Program-made: the position numbers and the translations under genes
Notes under the pieces: model-generated
What the model was told of the DNA's origin: nothing
What the model saw: only the letters and a program-made list of their open reading frames with translations
The model's database searches: none
Shown: positions 1 through 8,696 of the stretch, one piece after another
How positions within the stretch are numbered: position 1 is the stretch's first letter
Layout of the letters: each line of letters begins with the position of its first letter
Origin: DASPJL01 sp035628645
Lineage (GTDB): Bacteria > Bacteroidota > Bacteroidia > Cytophagales > Cyclobacteriaceae
Length of the DNA stretch: 33,159 nucleotides
Reading direction: 5' to 3'
Assembly (NCBI GenBank): GCA_035628645.1
Contig: DASPJL010000104.1
Span: 1-33,159, forward strand

Positions 1-200
1 TTAGTTTCTCCAACAGGATTTATTGAGGCATTATAGTCTTCCTCGGTTTTATATAAAGTTACCTTTGCACCCTCTTCCAGATTTCCCAGCTCATTTCTGA
101 CAGTTACCTGTAAAGAAGTTTTAAAGATCTGCTTGTTTGAAGGCGTATCAAAACTAAAACAACTTACTGTTAAGAAGACTAATAAAAATATTTTATACAT
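1..200 (-). CDS. Putative secreted or lipoprotein with Ig/carboxypeptidase-regulatory-like domain, partial
   Basis: An open frame starts at ATG 198-200 on the minus strand and stays open to the window edge, so only the first 66 codons are present. The N-terminus is basic then hydrophobic, ending in L-T-V-S-C at residues 10-14, which looks like a lipoprotein signal peptide although the -3 residue is not the usual Leu. From about residue 28 the sequence (LQVTVRNELGN, then EGAKVTLYKT) resembles the beta-sandwich carboxypeptidase-regulatory or Ig-like domains common on exported Bacteroidota proteins. The start codon lies 3 bases from a heptamer repeat array at 204-231, which would therefore form its 5' leader. 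Function is unknown; the frame and export signal are seen directly, the domain is inferred. Confidence 0.6.
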   Translation of the reverse strand, partial: MYKIFLLVFLTVSCFSFDTPSNKQIFKTSLQVTVRNELGNLEEGAKVTLYKTEEDYNASINPVGET

Positions 201-203
201 TGG

Positions 204-231
204 TTTGAGGGATGAGGTTTGAGGTACGGGG
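204..231. repeat. Degenerate heptamer array (NNNGAGG)x4
   Basis: Four consecutive 7-base units occupy 204-210, 211-217, 218-224 and 225-231. The last four bases are GAGG in three units and GGGG in the fourth, while the first three bases vary. The array lies immediately upstream of the minus-strand start codon at 198-200. The same pattern occurs at 32476-32517 and, as NNNGAAG, at 9291-9325. Confidence 0.7.
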
Positions 232-374
232 AAGTTCACTTGAGACTTCTTCCTTGATTCCTTTAAATAATTCATTGTCACGTTTTTATAATTTGTTTTT
301 AGGCTATTACATGGAATTTGTATGATCCTTTTTACCACAGGAATCTCTGTGCCCGGTGATTATTTTCATGCGTT

Positions 375-779
375 TTATGCTAAAAAACTTCTTTGATTAA
401 ATGGGAAAATCTCTTTTCTAATCTCTTCTTTTTCTTTATGGGTATATTTTCCTTCAACTATCACCTTTATCAGGATATGGATCAAAACATCCTGAACGCC
501 CATTTTTTTAGAAAGTTTTGCGCAAAATTTAAGCTCCCTTTCGTGAAGCTTTCCATCCACCATCATCATTTCTATTACATTGCTAAATTGTTCAAATCTG
601 TCAACCAAGGTATATGCATCAATTCTAAAAGGACTTGGATTTTCGATAATATCAAGTATTTCTTCTTCAGTTAAACCACCTTTTATTCCTAAGTTTTCAA
701 TGAGTGCCCTCTCCTTTTCCTCCAATTCACCATCAATACGGGCTAAATGAACAAGGATATTTAAATGATTTCTTATCAT
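375..779 (-). CDS. TerB-like helical protein
   Basis: A 134-residue, wholly alpha-helical acidic protein without signal peptide or membrane segment. The first half (HLARIDGELEEKERALIENLG) and the second (MMVDGKLHERELKFCAKLSKKMG) both show the D-G-x-L/I-x-x-x-E pattern of TerB-fold proteins, in which paired acidic helices can bind metal. TerB-like proteins are widespread and mostly uncharacterised; tellurite resistance is only the historical name and there are no other ter genes here. It starts at ATG 777-779 and is divergent from leuS, sharing a 138-base intergenic region. Fold assignment is fairly confident, role unknown. Confidence 0.7.
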   Translation of the reverse strand: MIRNHLNILVHLARIDGELEEKERALIENLGIKGGLTEEEILDIIENPSPFRIDAYTLVDRFEQFSNVIEMMMVDGKLHERELKFCAKLSKKMGVQDVLIHILIKVIVEGKYTHKEKEEIRKEIFPFNQRSFLA

Positions 780-892
780 ACTAATAGTGAATTCCTGATT
801 TTCTGTATTGCTAATTTTTAATTATATAATTTTAATTAAGCCGATAAAGGTTATTATCCCGAATAAATTAAAGGATAAATTCATAATTATTA

Positions 893-900
893 TAATTTTG
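893..900 (+). promoter_or_regulatory. Candidate leuS promoter -7 element (TAATTTTG)
   Basis: TAATTTTG fits the Bacteroidota sigma-A -7 consensus TAnnTTTG exactly and ends 17 bases before the leuS ATG. A matching -33 TTTG is not evident at the expected distance, so this is a moderate call. Confidence 0.4.
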
Positions 901-917
901 CGCAAAAAATTATTAGC

Positions 918-3692
918 ATGGCGGATTATAACCACAAGGATATTGAAAGGTTTTGGCAAAATTACTGGAAAGAAAACAACACTTTTAAAACCACCACAGA
1001 TCAATCCAAACCCAAATATTATGTACTGGATATGTTTCCATATCCTTCCGGTGCAGGACTTCATGTAGGACATCCGCTGGGTTATATAGCTTCTGATATT
1101 GTATCCCGCTTTAAAAGATTAAAAGGATTTAATGTCCTTCATCCTATGGGTTTTGATTCGTTTGGGCTCCCTGCGGAACAATATGCCGTACAAACTGGTC
1201 AACATCCGGCCATTACAACCGAAAAAAATATTTCAAGATACAAGGAACAACTCGACAATATCGGTTTCACATTTGACTGGAGCAGAGAGGTACGAACCAG
1301 TGAACCGAACTATTATAAATGGACTCAATGGATTTTTATCCAGCTTTTTCATTCCTGGTATAATAAAGCGACGGATAAAGCCGAACCTATTCAATCCTTA
1401 ATTGAAAAGTTTGAGAAAGAAGGCAATTCCAAAGTCAATGCTGCTTGTGACGAGGAAACTCCAGTTATTTCTGTGGAAGACTGGAAGCAAATGAATGAAA
1501 AAGAAAAGCTGGAATTCCTCTTAAGATATAGACTAACCTATTTAGCGGACACGATGGTAAACTGGTGTCCGGCGCTGGGAACTGTACTTGCCAATGAAGA
1601 GGTAAAAGATGGATTTTCAGAACGGGGTGGTTTTCCGGTTGTCAGAAAAAAAATGAGCCAGTGGAGCATGAGGATCAGTGCTTATGCTGAACGATTGCTT
1701 CAAGGACTGGAAACGATAGATTGGCCGGAACCAATGAAAGACATGCAGCGAAACTGGATCGGGAAATCCATGGGCGCTGAACTTTTGTTTAAGGTAGAAG
1801 GCAAAAGCACAGAAATAAAAGTATTTACCACCAGAGTAGACACCACTTTTGGCGTTACGTATCTGGCCCTTGCTCCTGAACATGAACTGGTGAGTGAGTT
1901 AACCACCCCGGAATATGCTGAAAAAGTTAAAGAATATATAGAAATAGCAGGCAACAGGTCGGAAAGGGATAGAATGAGCGATGTAAAAACAATTTCGGGC
2001 CAATTTACCGGAGCTTATGCTATCAATCCTTTTAAAGATGAAAAGATACCCATCTGGATTGCGGACTATGTATTGGCCGGATATGGTACAGGCGCCGTAA
2101 TGGCCGTGCCTTCTTCTGATACCCGTGATTATGCCTTTGCAAAACATTTTAATCTTCCCATCATTCAGGTTCAGGAAGGTGAAGGAACGGACATCAGCCA
2201 GGAAAATTTCGATCCTAAAAAAGGAACAATGATCAATTCTGACTTTTTAAATGGCCTACCCGTAAAGGAGGCTATTCAAAAAGCCATCGCATTTGTTGAA
2301 GAAAAAGGACTTGGAAAGGGCAAGATCAATTACAGGATGAGGGATGCCATCTTTAGCCGTCAAAGGTACTGGGGTGAACCTATACCTGTGTACTACAAAG
2401 ATGGAATTGCCTATTCACTAGATGAAAAAGAACTTCCGTTGGTTTTGCCTGAAATAGATGAATATAAACCTACAGAAACAGGAGAACCGCCTTTAGGAAG
2501 AGCGAAAAACTTTAAAACAAAAGAAGGATATCCTTTAGAACTAAATACCATGCCTGGCTGGGCAGGATCGAGCTGGTATTTTCTCAGGTATATGGATCCT
2601 AAAAATGAGGACAGATTCGTAGGAAAGGAAAAAGAAAAGTACTGGAACCAGGTAGACCTATACATTGGAGGTGCAGAACATGCTACAGGACATCTTTTAT
2701 ACTCAAGGTTCTGGAATAAGTTTTTGTTTGACCTTGGACTGGTAACTTCGGATGAACCTTTTAAAAAGCTGATCAACCAGGGAATGATCCAGGGAAGATC
2801 CAATTTTGTATACAGGATCAACGGAACAAACAAATATGTTTCCTATGGATTGAAAGGCAATTATGAAACCACCGCTTTTCATGTAGATGTAAATATTGTA
2901 CAAAATGATGTCTTGGACCTTGAAGCTTTTAAGAAATGGAGACCCGACCTTGCTGATGCTGAATTTGTTCTTGAAGATGGAAAATATAACTGCGGACATG
3001 AGGTTGAGAAGATGTCCAAGTCCAAGTATAATGTTGTTAATCCAGATGATATTGTAGATCAATACGGGGCTGACACTCTAAGACTTTATGAAATGTTCCT
3101 TGGTCCATTGGAACAATTCAAACCCTGGAATACACAAGGAATAGAAGGCGTATATAAATTTTTAAGAAAACTCTGGCGACTTTTCTTTGATGAAAAAGGA
3201 GGACTTAAAGTAACAGACCAGGCGCCGACACCGGAAGAATTCAAAGCGCTTCATCAAACGATTAAAAAAGTTGAGGAAGACATTAACAGATATTCATTTA
3301 ATACCTCCGTTAGTACCTTTATGATTTGTGTAAATACACTTTCAGAATTGAAATCGAATAAGAAAGCCATATTACAGGATCTACTAATTGTACTTTCCCC
3401 TTATGCCCCACATATTTCTGAAGAACTTTGGAAAGTATTGGGAAACAAGGAAAGCATAACTTATGCACAATATCCGAAATGGGAAGAAAAATATTTAATT
3501 GAAGATAGTTTTGAATACCCTATCTCAATAAATGGCAAATTGAGGACCAAGATGACTTTTTCCCTGGATACTACTCCTCAGGAAATAGAAAAATCGGTAT
3601 TGGCATCTGAACAAGTGCAAAAATGGCTGGAAGGAAAAACTCCGAAAAAAATAATTGTAGTTCCTAAGAAAATAGTCAACCTTGTTATATAG
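918..3692 (+). CDS. leuS: Leucyl-tRNA synthetase
   Basis: Cytoplasmic class I aminoacyl-tRNA synthetase that charges tRNA-Leu. The 924-residue protein has the HIGH signature as HVGH at residues 49-52 and KMSKS exactly at 698-702. The CP1 editing domain includes the TTRVDTTFG segment, where the T-rich editing pocket lies. The tail ends in a LeuRS-type C-terminal domain (VPKKIVNLVI). The protein is longer than the E. coli enzyme because of an additional segment between about 620 and 697 (GTNKYVSYGLKGN and following), as seen in Bacteroidota LeuRS. ATG at 918 gives the expected N-terminus and follows the -7 element at 893-900. A stem-loop downstream at 3711-3758 may end the transcript. Confidence 0.97.
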   Translation: MADYNHKDIERFWQNYWKENNTFKTTTDQSKPKYYVLDMFPYPSGAGLHVGHPLGYIASDIVSRFKRLKGFNVLHPMGFDSFGLPAEQYAVQTGQHPAITTEKNISRYKEQLDNIGFTFDWSREVRTSEPNYYKWTQWIFIQLFHSWYNKATDKAEPIQSLIEKFEKEGNSKVNAACDEETPVISVEDWKQMNEKEKLEFLLRYRLTYLADTMVNWCPALGTVLANEEVKDGFSERGGFPVVRKKMSQWSMRISAYAERLLQGLETIDWPEPMKDMQRNWIGKSMGAELLFKVEGKSTEIKVFTTRVDTTFGVTYLALAPEHELVSELTTPEYAEKVKEYIEIAGNRSERDRMSDVKTISGQFTGAYAINPFKDEKIPIWIADYVLAGYGTGAVMAVPSSDTRDYAFAKHFNLPIIQVQEGEGTDISQENFDPKKGTMINSDFLNGLPVKEAIQKAIAFVEEKGLGKGKINYRMRDAIFSRQRYWGEPIPVYYKDGIAYSLDEKELPLVLPEIDEYKPTETGEPPLGRAKNFKTKEGYPLELNTMPGWAGSSWYFLRYMDPKNEDRFVGKEKEKYWNQVDLYIGGAEHATGHLLYSRFWNKFLFDLGLVTSDEPFKKLINQGMIQGRSNFVYRINGTNKYVSYGLKGNYETTAFHVDVNIVQNDVLDLEAFKKWRPDLADAEFVLEDGKYNCGHEVEKMSKSKYNVVNPDDIVDQYGADTLRLYEMFLGPLEQFKPWNTQGIEGVYKFLRKLWRLFFDEKGGLKVTDQAPTPEEFKALHQTIKKVEEDINRYSFNTSVSTFMICVNTLSELKSNKKAILQDLLIVLSPYAPHISEELWKVLGNKESITYAQYPKWEEKYLIEDSFEYPISINGKLRTKMTFSLDTTPQEIEKSVLASEQVQKWLEGKTPKKIIVVPKKIVNLVI

Positions 3693-3710
3693 TTTTGCGT
3701 GAGAGAGAAC

Positions 3711-3758
3711 CGATGAGAAAATCTTTTATAACATCTACCCTTATATAAAAGATTCATC
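3711..3758 (+). terminator. AT-rich stem-loop after leuS
   Basis: A perfect 11-base inverted repeat, AATCTTTTATA at 3720-3730 and its complement at 3744-3754, has a 13-base loop. GATGA at 3712-3716 can also pair with TCATC at 3754-3758 if four bases bulge. There is no strong T-tract, so termination is plausible but unproven. It separates leuS from the glycosyltransferase gene. Confidence 0.4.
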
Positions 3759-3796
3759 TTAAAATTCATTTTTTAGTCAAATAAACTTTTAACTCA

Positions 3797-5083
3797 TTGA
3801 CATTGAAACCTAAAATTCTAATGTTGGGATGGGAATTCCCTCCATTATTAACAGGCGGCTTGGGTCAAGCCTGCTATGGACTTTTTAAAGCGTTAAGTAA
3901 TCATGCCGACCTTACAGTCATTATTCCCCGAAGTGAAAAATCCCTAAAACTCAAAAACATAAAAATCATAGGCTTAAATAACCTGGGGTTGGAAAGTTCT
4001 GAGGTAGAGGAAGAAGAGATTTCCCTGGAAGACTTTGCGGACGTAAGATATATAGACGCGGATTTAAATCCTTACCCAATAAATACCGCCTTTTTTTCAG
4101 ATCCGGCCTTCTCTCTGGAAACCCTGGCGTTGAAAGATCCTGAGGAAATACGGGCGCTTTATAATACCAGTGAAACTTATGGTCCTAATATAATGCAAAA
4201 AGTAGCTACGTATACGGAGATCGTTTCAGACATTGCTAAAACCAAATCTTTTGACATTATTCATGCCCATGACTGGATTACTTTTCCCGCGGCATTAAAA
4301 ATAAAAGAAGCTACCGGAAAGCCGCTGGTTGTTCATGTTCATTCGTTGGAAACCGACAGGGTGGGCGTTAATGCGAGAAATACTGTCTATGATATAGAAC
4401 TGGCCACGTTAGAAGCCGCCGACAAAATCATTCCGGTGAGCAAATTCACCAGGGATTGTATCATAAAAAACTATGGCATAGACGAAAAGAAAATTTTCCC
4501 CATATATAATAGCATTGATCCAATCGAGACTTTTAGAGAAGAAAAGAAAATCAGGGAAAAAATAATTGCTTTTGTGGGTCGGATAACTTATCAGAAGGGG
4601 CCGGAGCTCATGATCGAGACTGCTGAAAGGCTCTCAAAGAAAGTTGATAATTTCAAATTTGTAATAGCCGGTACAGGCGACAGGCTGAAAGACATCATTA
4701 AAATGTCTGCAGAAAAGGGTCTAAGCGATAAGTTTATCTTTACAGGATTTCTAAGCAAAAAATATGTAAACAGACTGCTTGCCCAAGCAGATGTATATTT
4801 CATGCCTTCTGTTTCTGAACCTTTCGGGTTATCTGCTTTGGAAGCTTCGCAATTTGGCGTTCCATGTGTTCTTTCAAAACAATCAGGCGTGGTAGAAGTG
4901 CTTCCAAATGTATTAAAGGCGAACTGCTGGGACGTAGATAAGCTTTCCAATTATCTGTATGCTTTACTTAATTATGAAGGCATCAGAAAACATTTAATAG
5001 AGCATACAAAGAAGGACATCGACCGCATGAGCTGGACTCACTCGGCCGACCAAGTAATGGAAGTTTATAGACAAATCGCTTAA
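3797..5083 (+). CDS. GT4-family glycosyltransferase, glycogen-synthase-like
   Basis: GT-B fold retaining glycosyltransferase. The N-terminus WEFPPLLTGGLGQA corresponds to the glycogen/starch-synthase nucleotide-sugar loop (KxGGL), here without the Lys. The C-terminal donor domain has the E-x7-E motif at residues 341-349 (EPFGLSALE). At 428 residues it is the usual GT4 length. There is no ATG before the conserved LMLGWEFPP segment, so translation must start at TTG 3797 or TTG 3803. The GH57 gene follows after only 10 bases, so the two are almost certainly co-transcribed, pointing to alpha-1,4-glucan or maltooligosaccharide metabolism. The exact donor (UDP- or ADP-glucose) cannot be read from the sequence; another glycoconjugate role is possible. 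Confidence 0.8.
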   Translation: MTLKPKILMLGWEFPPLLTGGLGQACYGLFKALSNHADLTVIIPRSEKSLKLKNIKIIGLNNLGLESSEVEEEEISLEDFADVRYIDADLNPYPINTAFFSDPAFSLETLALKDPEEIRALYNTSETYGPNIMQKVATYTEIVSDIAKTKSFDIIHAHDWITFPAALKIKEATGKPLVVHVHSLETDRVGVNARNTVYDIELATLEAADKIIPVSKFTRDCIIKNYGIDEKKIFPIYNSIDPIETFREEKKIREKIIAFVGRITYQKGPELMIETAERLSKKVDNFKFVIAGTGDRLKDIIKMSAEKGLSDKFIFTGFLSKKYVNRLLAQADVYFMPSVSEPFGLSALEASQFGVPCVLSKQSGVVEVLPNVLKANCWDVDKLSNYLYALLNYEGIRKHLIEHTKKDIDRMSWTHSADQVMEVYRQIA

Positions 5084-5093
5084 GTAATCAACA

Positions 5094-6266
5094 ATGACAT
5101 CAATCTGTTTTTATTTTCAGGTACATCAACCTTTCAGACTTAAAGATTTTAATTTTTTCAAAATAGGCTCGGATCATTTTTATGAAAATGACAATCAAAA
5201 TAAGGAGCTACTATACAGAATTGCAGACAAATCCTATTTACCGGCAAATCAGAAAATATTAGATTTGATCCATCAATCCGGAGGAAAATTCCGGGTTTCT
5301 TACTCTATCTCAGGAACAGCTTTAGAACAATTTGAAGCTTATCGTCCGGATGTAATAGAATCGTTTAGAGATCTGGTAAAAACCGGTTGTGTAGAAATTT
5401 TAGCCGAGACTTATTACCACTCTTTAAGTTTTTTATATTCCAAAAGTGAATTTGAAAGACAAGTAAAAAAGCATTCGGACAAAGTGAAGGCCTTATTGGG
5501 CGTAGAACCTAAAGTATTTAGGAATACTGAACTTATTTATAATAATGATATCGCTGCTGCAATTAATAAAATGGGCTACAAAGCCATATTATGCGAAGGA
5601 GTAGATAGGATTTTAAATGAAAGGTCACCTAACTTTGTATATAAGGCCGCAGGTTCGGGGATGAATTGTCTTTTAAAAAATTATAAACTCTCGGATGATA
5701 TTGCTTTCAGGTTTTCTAATCAAAATTGGGACGAATATCCTTTAACCGCCCCCAAATTTGCTAACTGGGTACACAGCGTAGCCGGAAATGGAGAAGTCAT
5801 CAATCTTTTTATGGATTATGAGACGTTTGGGGAGCATCAATGGGCCGAAAGCGGAATTTTCCGGTTCCTTGAGCATCTACCCATGGAAGTATTAAAACAT
5901 CCTGATTTCGATTTTAAAACACCTTCGGAAATTGTAGATACCTATCCTGCGAAAGGAGTTTACGATGCGCCTTTTTTTACTTCCTGGGCAGATGAAGAAA
6001 GAGACTTATCGGCATGGCTTGAAAACAGCATGCAGGGAGAGGCCATCAAACGTATCTATAACTTAGAGCAAAAAGTATTGCAAAAGGGACAAAAGGAGCT
6101 TGTCGAGGTGTGGGGAAAACTTCAAACCTCTGACCATTTCTATTATATGTCTACCAAATTCTGGAATGACGGGGATGTACACAAATATTTCAGTCCATAC
6201 GATTCTCCTTTTGATGCATACATAAATTATATGAATGTATTGAGTGACTTTGAGCTTTGTATCTGA
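5094..6266 (+). CDS. Glycoside hydrolase family 57 (alpha-amylase/glucanotransferase-like)
   Basis: A 390-residue cytoplasmic protein (no signal peptide) with the GH57 hallmarks: HQP at residues 11-13, a catalytic-nucleophile candidate Glu146 in FRNTELIYN, an acid/base candidate Asp241 in FMDYETFGEHQW, and the C-terminal TSDHFYYMSTKFW segment. GH57 enzymes act with retention on alpha-1,4-glucans as amylases, glucanotransferases or branching enzymes. At this length it matches the short Bacteroidota GH57 proteins paired with a GT4 enzyme. It starts with ATG 10 bases after the glycosyltransferase stop. The likely role is trimming or remodelling of storage glucan; the precise activity is not determinable. 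A wobble-rich stem-loop at 6286-6314 follows. Confidence 0.88.
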   Translation: MTSICFYFQVHQPFRLKDFNFFKIGSDHFYENDNQNKELLYRIADKSYLPANQKILDLIHQSGGKFRVSYSISGTALEQFEAYRPDVIESFRDLVKTGCVEILAETYYHSLSFLYSKSEFERQVKKHSDKVKALLGVEPKVFRNTELIYNNDIAAAINKMGYKAILCEGVDRILNERSPNFVYKAAGSGMNCLLKNYKLSDDIAFRFSNQNWDEYPLTAPKFANWVHSVAGNGEVINLFMDYETFGEHQWAESGIFRFLEHLPMEVLKHPDFDFKTPSEIVDTYPAKGVYDAPFFTSWADEERDLSAWLENSMQGEAIKRIYNLEQKVLQKGQKELVEVWGKLQTSDHFYYMSTKFWNDGDVHKYFSPYDSPFDAYINYMNVLSDFELCI

Positions 6267-6285
6267 TCTTTATTAACCTTGAACA

Positions 6286-6314
6286 GAGCTGTCATTCCAA
6301 TGGGGTGGCAGCCC
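6286..6314. terminator. Stem-loop between convergent genes
   Basis: GAGCTGTCATTCC at 6286-6298 faces GGGGTGGCAGCCC at 6302-6314 with a 3-base loop. On the plus-strand RNA the 13 positions pair with four of the pairs as G-U or A-C type exceptions to Watson-Crick, and a short TTTATT follows. It lies between the GH57 stop and the ThiE-like stop at 6316-6318 and probably ends the GH57 transcript. Confidence 0.5.
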
Positions 6315-6315
6315 T

Positions 6316-6939
6316 TTATTGAAGTTTGTTGATTTCCGCTTTTATTAATCTAAATTTTTCCAAAGGATTATCACTCCGCCAAATTGCGCCTAAAAATGCA
6401 GCACCTTTAAACCCCATCTCTTTTACCTCCTTTATGTTGTTCTGATCAATTCCACCAAGGGCAATTACCTCCTGTGGAATTTTCTGCAAAACATTTGACA
6501 GTTCTTCCTTTTTAAAAGCGCTTAGATAACCTTCCTTTGAAATAGAGTCGAAAACAGGACTCACAAATACGCAATCGTATTTGATATCCCAGGCAAGTAA
6601 TTCATTAAGATCATGAAAAGAGGCGGAGGCATATGAAGGAAACTCTTTATAGATACGCTTTAATCTTTCTTTTTCGGTGAAATGAATTCCTCTGATTTGA
6701 AACTCCCCGGAAAGATGATGAAAGGAATGAATAACTATATGTTTATGGTATTTGTCGGGCAAGGATGCTAAATATGACCTTAATTCCTGTTCATTAAAAA
6801 ATGGCTTTCTTAAATGATAGTATTCAAGCCCTTCCTCAAAAAAAAGAGGCAACTGTTCAAGTTCAGAAAAGCCATTTTCAGGAGAAATAAGAATTAATTT
6901 AAATGGGTTTGGAGTTTGAGGCAAATCGTTTATTCTCAT
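6316..6939 (-). CDS. Thiamine phosphate synthase / TenI-like TIM-barrel protein
   Basis: A 207-residue protein of the TMP synthase/TenI superfamily. Visible markers are YYHLRKP near residue 41 (cf. QLREK in ThiE), GIHFTEKER, the FVSPVFDSISKEG segment and the phosphate-binding LGGIDQNNIKEVKEMGFKGAAFLGAIW near the C-terminus. The NDR motif typical of bona fide ThiE is replaced by IHSFHHL, so it falls nearer the TenI-like branch; it may join HMP-PP and the thiazole moiety or be a TenI-type isomerase or a paralogue. It is divergent from thiD with 149 bases between the two starts, consistent with thiamine synthesis or salvage. No TPP riboswitch is visible in that gap. Confidence 0.72.
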   Translation of the reverse strand: MRINDLPQTPNPFKLILISPENGFSELEQLPLFFEEGLEYYHLRKPFFNEQELRSYLASLPDKYHKHIVIHSFHHLSGEFQIRGIHFTEKERLKRIYKEFPSYASASFHDLNELLAWDIKYDCVFVSPVFDSISKEGYLSAFKKEELSNVLQKIPQEVIALGGIDQNNIKEVKEMGFKGAAFLGAIWRSDNPLEKFRLIKAEINKLQ

Positions 6940-7039
6940 AGGCTTTAGTGATGCTATCTTTTAATTTTCACTTAAACACAATAATTACCACATCATCCTC
7001 ACAATTAATGGTTCAAAATTAAACTTTATTCCCCAATTA

Positions 7040-7047
7040 TACCTTTG
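7040..7047 (+). promoter_or_regulatory. Candidate thiD promoter -7 element (TACCTTTG)
   Basis: TACCTTTG matches the Bacteroidota -7 consensus TAnnTTTG and lies 41 bases before ATG 7089. No clear -33 TTTG is seen at the right spacing. Confidence 0.4.
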
Positions 7048-7088
7048 CTCGGTTTGTATCTTTATTTTTACGTTTATTGAATTCAGAG

Positions 7089-7901
7089 ATGAAAAGATAT
7101 TTTAAGGCACTTACCATTGCGGGATCCGACAGTGGAGGAGGAGCTGGTATCCAGGCTGATCTAAAAACATTTTCAGCTTTGGGCTGTTTTGGAATGTCTG
7201 CGGTTACTGCCATAACTGCCCAAAACACCGTGGAGGTTTCCTCTATTCACCCCATTCCCCCGGAGATGGTGCGTATGCAAATGGAAGCTGTTTTGACAGA
7301 TATAGGAACAGATGCGGTAAAAATTGGTATGCTCCATTCCTCGGAAATTATAAAAACAATTTATGATGTTCTGTTAAAATTTAAAGTAAAAAATATAGTC
7401 CTGGATACGGTGATGTCCTCAAAAGGAGGAAACAAATTACTTCAAAATGAGGCTATTGATGCGCTAAAAAAGTACCTGATCCCTATTTCGGATATTATTA
7501 CTCCTAATTTACCTGAAGCCGAAATAATGCTAGGAAAAAAAATTGAGACATTGGATGATATGAGAATGTCGGTAAGACTTTTGGGAGAGCTGGGAAGCAA
7601 ATATGTGTTATTGAAAGGAGGACACCTTAATAAACAGGAGAGTGCTGACCTCTTGTTTAATCAAGCTTCCGGCAAAACTGAGGAACTTAAGTTTAATAAA
7701 ATAAATACGATGAATTCCCATGGCACTGGTTGTACATTATCTTCTGCCATTGCAGCTTTCCTGGCCAAAGGAACACCAATGGAAGAAGCTGTAGTGCTGG
7801 CCAAGTCTTATATTCACCTGGCATTGGAGAAAGGCAGTTATTACCAGCTAGGAAGCGGCCATGGTCCTGTTCACCATTTCCACAATTTATGGAAGAGTTA
7901 G
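7089..7901 (+). CDS. thiD: Hydroxymethylpyrimidine/phosphomethylpyrimidine kinase
   Basis: Ribokinase-fold kinase that phosphorylates HMP and then HMP-P for thiamine synthesis. The N-terminal ALTIAGSDSGGGAGIQADLKTF binding segment, KIGMLHS, and the C-terminal anion-hole motif NSHGTGCTLSSAIAA are all present, and the length (270 residues) is standard. A frame beginning at TTG 7077 would add four residues, but ATG 7089 gives the usual M-K-x-x-x-x-ALTIAGSD start. It is divergent from the ThiE-like gene and convergent with the Nudix gene, whose end is 38 bases away. Confidence 0.95.
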   Translation: MKRYFKALTIAGSDSGGGAGIQADLKTFSALGCFGMSAVTAITAQNTVEVSSIHPIPPEMVRMQMEAVLTDIGTDAVKIGMLHSSEIIKTIYDVLLKFKVKNIVLDTVMSSKGGNKLLQNEAIDALKKYLIPISDIITPNLPEAEIMLGKKIETLDDMRMSVRLLGELGSKYVLLKGGHLNKQESADLLFNQASGKTEELKFNKINTMNSHGTGCTLSSAIAAFLAKGTPMEEAVVLAKSYIHLALEKGSYYQLGSGHGPVHHFHNLWKS

Positions 7902-7939
7902 TATGGCTTTTGGCTATTACAATCAGGGAATCAGCTTTT

Positions 7940-8497
7940 TCATTTAAAATTAACATTTCTTAAAAGCGCCACTTTTAAGATCCCTGCTATACTGATTGCG
8001 TCGGTGATCTTTTGGTCCATCACCAGCTGAACAACCTCTGTAAATGGAAGTTTTTTAATTTTCAGGTCTTCGGTTTCTTCGAATTCAGTTTCGCCCTGAG
8101 TGAGATTTTCGGCCAAAAAAACAAACCCTTCTTCATTGGTAACGGAATTAGAAGTATGAATCCGCATTATGTTTGTCCATACTTGAGCGGTGAGGCCGGT
8201 TTCTTCCTTTAATTCACGTTTTGCAGACTCCAGTGGTTCAATTTCAAGCGGCCCCCCTCCCATTGGGATCTCCCAGGAATATTCGTTCATCGTATATCTA
8301 TATTGTCCCACAAGCCACGTATTTCCCTCCTCATCAATAGGAATGATTCCGATAGCTTTATTCTTGAAACTTACTTTTCCATAAATACCTTTCCCTCCTT
8401 TGGGATTTAGTACCTGGTCTTCCTGCACCTTTATCCAAGGATTTTCATAAACATATTTCGTTTCCAGTGTCTTCCAGGGATTTCCGTATTGTTCCAT
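7940..8497 (-). CDS. Nudix hydrolase, ADP-ribose pyrophosphatase-like
   Basis: A 185-residue Nudix protein. The catalytic RELKEETGL lies at residues 94-102, with metal-binding Glu98 and Glu99, downstream of IPMGGGPLE. At the first consensus Glu of the Nudix box (G-x5-E) the residue is Ile86, a departure that does not touch the REUxEE core. The upstream YKVSF/WLVGQYRY-like strands resemble ADP-ribose pyrophosphatase (NudF-type) family members that hydrolyse nucleoside diphosphate sugars. The substrate is inferred only from overall similarity. It ends close to thiD on the other strand. Confidence 0.85.
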   Translation of the reverse strand: MEQYGNPWKTLETKYVYENPWIKVQEDQVLNPKGGKGIYGKVSFKNKAIGIIPIDEEGNTWLVGQYRYTMNEYSWEIPMGGGPLEIEPLESAKRELKEETGLTAQVWTNIMRIHTSNSVTNEEGFVFLAENLTQGETEFEETEDLKIKKLPFTEVVQLVMDQKITDAISIAGILKVALLRNVNFK

Positions 8498-8696
8498 TTG
8501 TAAAAGGTTTGGGCTAAAGGTTTTTAAGATGCTTTCTTCATTATTAACATATTAACCTAATGTTAGCATCATAATTCTCCATTCTGCAAAAGAAGGTGAA
8601 AAATCGGTTGTAAAAAAATTATAACCTTTTATAGTTACTTTTCTTGCTTTAACGAATGATACCTCTTTAACTTTAGGAAATCAAAAATCAGATCTC

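Noticed and set aside
375..779. Tellurite resistance function for the TerB-like protein
   Set aside because: TerB-like folds are widespread and no other ter genes are present, so the name does not support the phenotype.
2411..2833. Long open frame on the minus strand inside leuS
   Set aside because: It lies wholly within a well-supported LeuRS frame and its product is low in recognisable structure; a coding shadow.
6940..7088. Possible TPP riboswitch between the divergent thiE-like and thiD genes
   Set aside because: No CTGAGA or other THI-box core is present on either strand; only a promoter -7 candidate is seen.
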